DNA of 64,000 nt. Source: Thalassospira xiamenensis M-5 = DSM 17429. Lineage in GTDB: Bacteria; Pseudomonadota; Alphaproteobacteria; Rhodospirillales; Thalassospiraceae. The stretch is taken from the NCBI RefSeq assembly GCF_000300235.2, contig NZ_CP004388.1, positions 2,275,501-2,339,500 on the forward strand, given 5' to 3'. Shown here piece after piece: positions 63,898-64,000 of the stretch. Within the stretch, counting starts at the first letter, position 1; every line of letters begins with the position of its first letter. The notes beneath the pieces are model-generated. The model saw only the letters and a list, made by a program, of their open reading frames with translations, searched no databases and was not told the origin of the DNA. A program made the position numbers and the translations under genes.

Positions 63898-64000
63898 AAA
63901 CATCCGATATCCTGATCATTGGCGGCGGTATTGCCGGCATGTCAGCAGCCTATTTTCTGGCCAAACACGGCAGGTCCGTTACGGTTCTCGAACGCGAAGA
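63894..64000 (+). CDS. FAD-dependent oxidoreductase, 5' end only
   Basis: The window ends inside this gene. 35 residues are visible, with a classic FAD/NAD dinucleotide-binding motif GGGIAGMSAAYFLAKHG followed by VLERE. Overlaps the amidohydrolase stop by 4 bp, so it is in the same operon. Probably a DAO/glycine-oxidase-type amine oxidase, but this is only a guess from the fold. Confidence 0.75.
   Translation, partial: MKTSDILIIGGGIAGMSAAYFLAKHGRSVTVLERE

Overview
The window reads as a continuous stretch of chromosome from an alphaproteobacterium. The best guess is Rhodospirillales, close to Thalassospira. This is inferred from family resemblance, the trigger factor-clpP-clpX-lon-hup order, the lysine/alanine-rich trigger factor tail, the paired bacterioferritins and the osmolyte/polyamine catabolic content. 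I see no insertion sequence, prophage, CRISPR array or rRNA. Two tRNA genes are present, Val-UAC and Leu-UAG.

Layout. 1-0.4 kb: the 3' end of fliG with its terminator, then a gene-poor gap and a putative lipoprotein gene. 2-9 kb (minus strand): a protein quality-control block of tig-clpP, clpX, lon and hup. 9.4-13.4 kb: nnr (NAD(P)HX repair), a D-amino-acid dehydrogenase and a PAS histidine kinase. 13.5-17 kb: a copper operon (copA, a CueR-type regulator, a membrane-anchored cytochrome c) behind a textbook MerR-type promoter. 17-20 kb: two bacterioferritin subunits with complementary active-site losses, an FeS photolyase and a short DUF1127 gene. 20.4-21.3 kb: a TyrA-like dehydrogenase. 21.8-28.4 kb: a glucose/mannose-type ABC transporter (gtsABCD-like) converging on a sensor kinase/response regulator pair. 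28.6-35 kb: a lipoprotein gene behind a Pho box, a renalase-like flavoprotein, pgi, a PfkB sugar kinase and a tyrosine/dual-specificity phosphatase.

35-45.6 kb holds polyamine catabolism: speB, puuC, puuR and puuA on the minus strand; divergent spuC, a flavin oxidase, a truncated hemoglobin and an anchored isochorismatase-type hydrolase; then puuB. Agmatine can flow to putrescine, and from there by the gamma-glutamyl route or by direct transamination. 45.8-54.8 kb handles choline and glycine betaine: an iron-sulfur L-serine dehydratase, betI-betB-betA and divergent choXWV. A candidate BetI operator lies between betI and choX.

56-64 kb is the most interesting part. A LysR regulator diverges from a tightly packed operon encoding a complete polyamine-type ABC transporter, a class III aminotransferase, a beta-keto acid cleavage enzyme (BKACE/DUF849), a histone-deacetylase-like amidohydrolase and a flavoprotein cut by the window edge. 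The gene set reads as uptake, deacylation, transamination and acetyl-CoA-dependent beta-keto cleavage of an unidentified N-acylated amine or beta-amino acid. I do not recognise it as a described pathway.

Several start codons were moved from the longest reading frame to internal codons with clear ribosome binding sites. One regulator appears to begin at CTG.
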